Shown: positions 62,605-62,785 of the stretch, one piece after another | Layout of the letters: each line of letters starts with the position of its first letter | Position numbering within the stretch: position 1 is the stretch's first letter | Source of the DNA: an uncultured Bacteroidia bacterium | GTDB taxonomy: Bacteria > Bacteroidota > Bacteroidia > Bacteroidales > UBA932 | DNA: 62,785 nucleotides | Reading direction: 5' to 3' | Assembly (NCBI GenBank): GCA_902785065.1 | Contig: CACZXH010000028.1 | Span: 1 to 62,785 of the forward strand | Program-made: the position numbers and the translations under genes | The notes under the pieces: generated by a model | Told to the model about the DNA's origin: nothing | Seen by the model: only the letters and a program-made list of their open reading frames with translations | The model's database searches: none

Positions 62605-62785
62605 TCAGTCGTTGTTCATTTCACCGATATCGACGGGCCGCGGGGTGTTGTCTCCCATCAGCCAGCGGGAATAGTGGTCCGCCATTTTCCAGAAGAACCA
62701 CTCGTTCATGTCGCCGAAGCCGTGGCGCTGGCCCGGCATGATCACGTACTCGAAGCGTTTGTTCGCCCGGATGAGGGCGTTCGCC
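62605..62785 (-). CDS. S9-family peptidase, C-terminal end (partial)
   Basis: About 60 residues, running off the window. The segment KRFEYVIMPGQRHGFGDMNE contains the catalytic His of prolyl-oligopeptidase/DPP4-type enzymes, with WFFWKMADHYSRWLMGDN as the end of the alpha/beta-hydrolase domain. It finishes five bases before the DUF3298 start. The Ser and Asp of the triad lie outside the window. Confidence 0.8.
   Translation of the reverse strand, partial: ANALIRANKRFEYVIMPGQRHGFGDMNEWFFWKMADHYSRWLMGDNTPRPVDIGEMNND

Overview
The window is about 62.8 kb of GC-rich (roughly 60% by eye) chromosome from a member of the Bacteroidota, most likely an uncultured gut or rumen Bacteroidales. The evidence is two SusC/SusD pairs, TonB receptors with DUF4249 or DUF4876 partners, a fimbrillin-type lipoprotein, an S46 dipeptidyl-peptidase, a GlyQS-type glycyl-tRNA synthetase, fused SecDF, and many -7 promoter boxes of the Bacteroidota type TAnnTTTG. 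I saw no tRNA, rRNA, CRISPR array, phage gene or transposase.

Layout. 1-2.3 kb: mfd (partial, leftward). 2.27-2.5 kb: a dense cluster of DnaA-box-like 9-mers beside an AT-rich stretch, a candidate replication origin between mfd and ruvB. 2.5-7.1 kb: ruvB, a secreted Ntn-hydrolase, and the flavoprotein and iron-sulfur subunits of fumarate reductase/succinate dehydrogenase, with no membrane-anchor gene beside them. 7.6-14.2 kb: SusC, SusD and a surface lipoprotein with no enzymes. 14.3-21.4 kb (leftward): hflX leading a TonB receptor, a DUF4249 lipoprotein and an MG2-like protein. 21.5-29 kb: housekeeping genes (ybeY, mnmG, ruvA, sufS, a SufE-MIP18 fusion, folK, glyS). This stretch carries three parS-like palindromes and several families of short palindromic repeats, two of which have been read into proteins. 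29.1-39.5 kb: a compact six-gene operon (TonB receptor, DUF4876, two tandem DUF6850 barrels, a fimbrillin-FISUMP lipoprotein, S46 peptidase) that looks like a peptide- or protein-scavenging system. 39.5-47.7 kb: a TPR/PD40 protein, secDF, a membrane-bound LytTR regulator coupled to a sodium:solute symporter, cutC and an alkyltransferase. 47.7-59.6 kb: a polysaccharide utilisation locus with a kinase-less sensor/AraC regulator, a GH3 glycosidase, SusC, SusD, a lipoprotein and an alginate-lyase-family enzyme. 59.6-62.8 kb: a cytosine-permease-like transporter, an unusual phosphoribosyltransferase whose frame runs into the transporter, a DUF3298 lipoprotein and the tail of an S9 peptidase.

The parS-like sites, the DnaA-box cluster and mnmG together suggest that the window is close to the replication origin. 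The points most worth checking are that origin; the repeat-derived peptides in MnmG and SufE-MIP18; the regulator that has lost its kinase and receiver; the DUF6850/FISUMP/S46 operon; and the phosphoribosyltransferase-permease junction. Family assignments rest on motifs recognised by eye; no database search was run.
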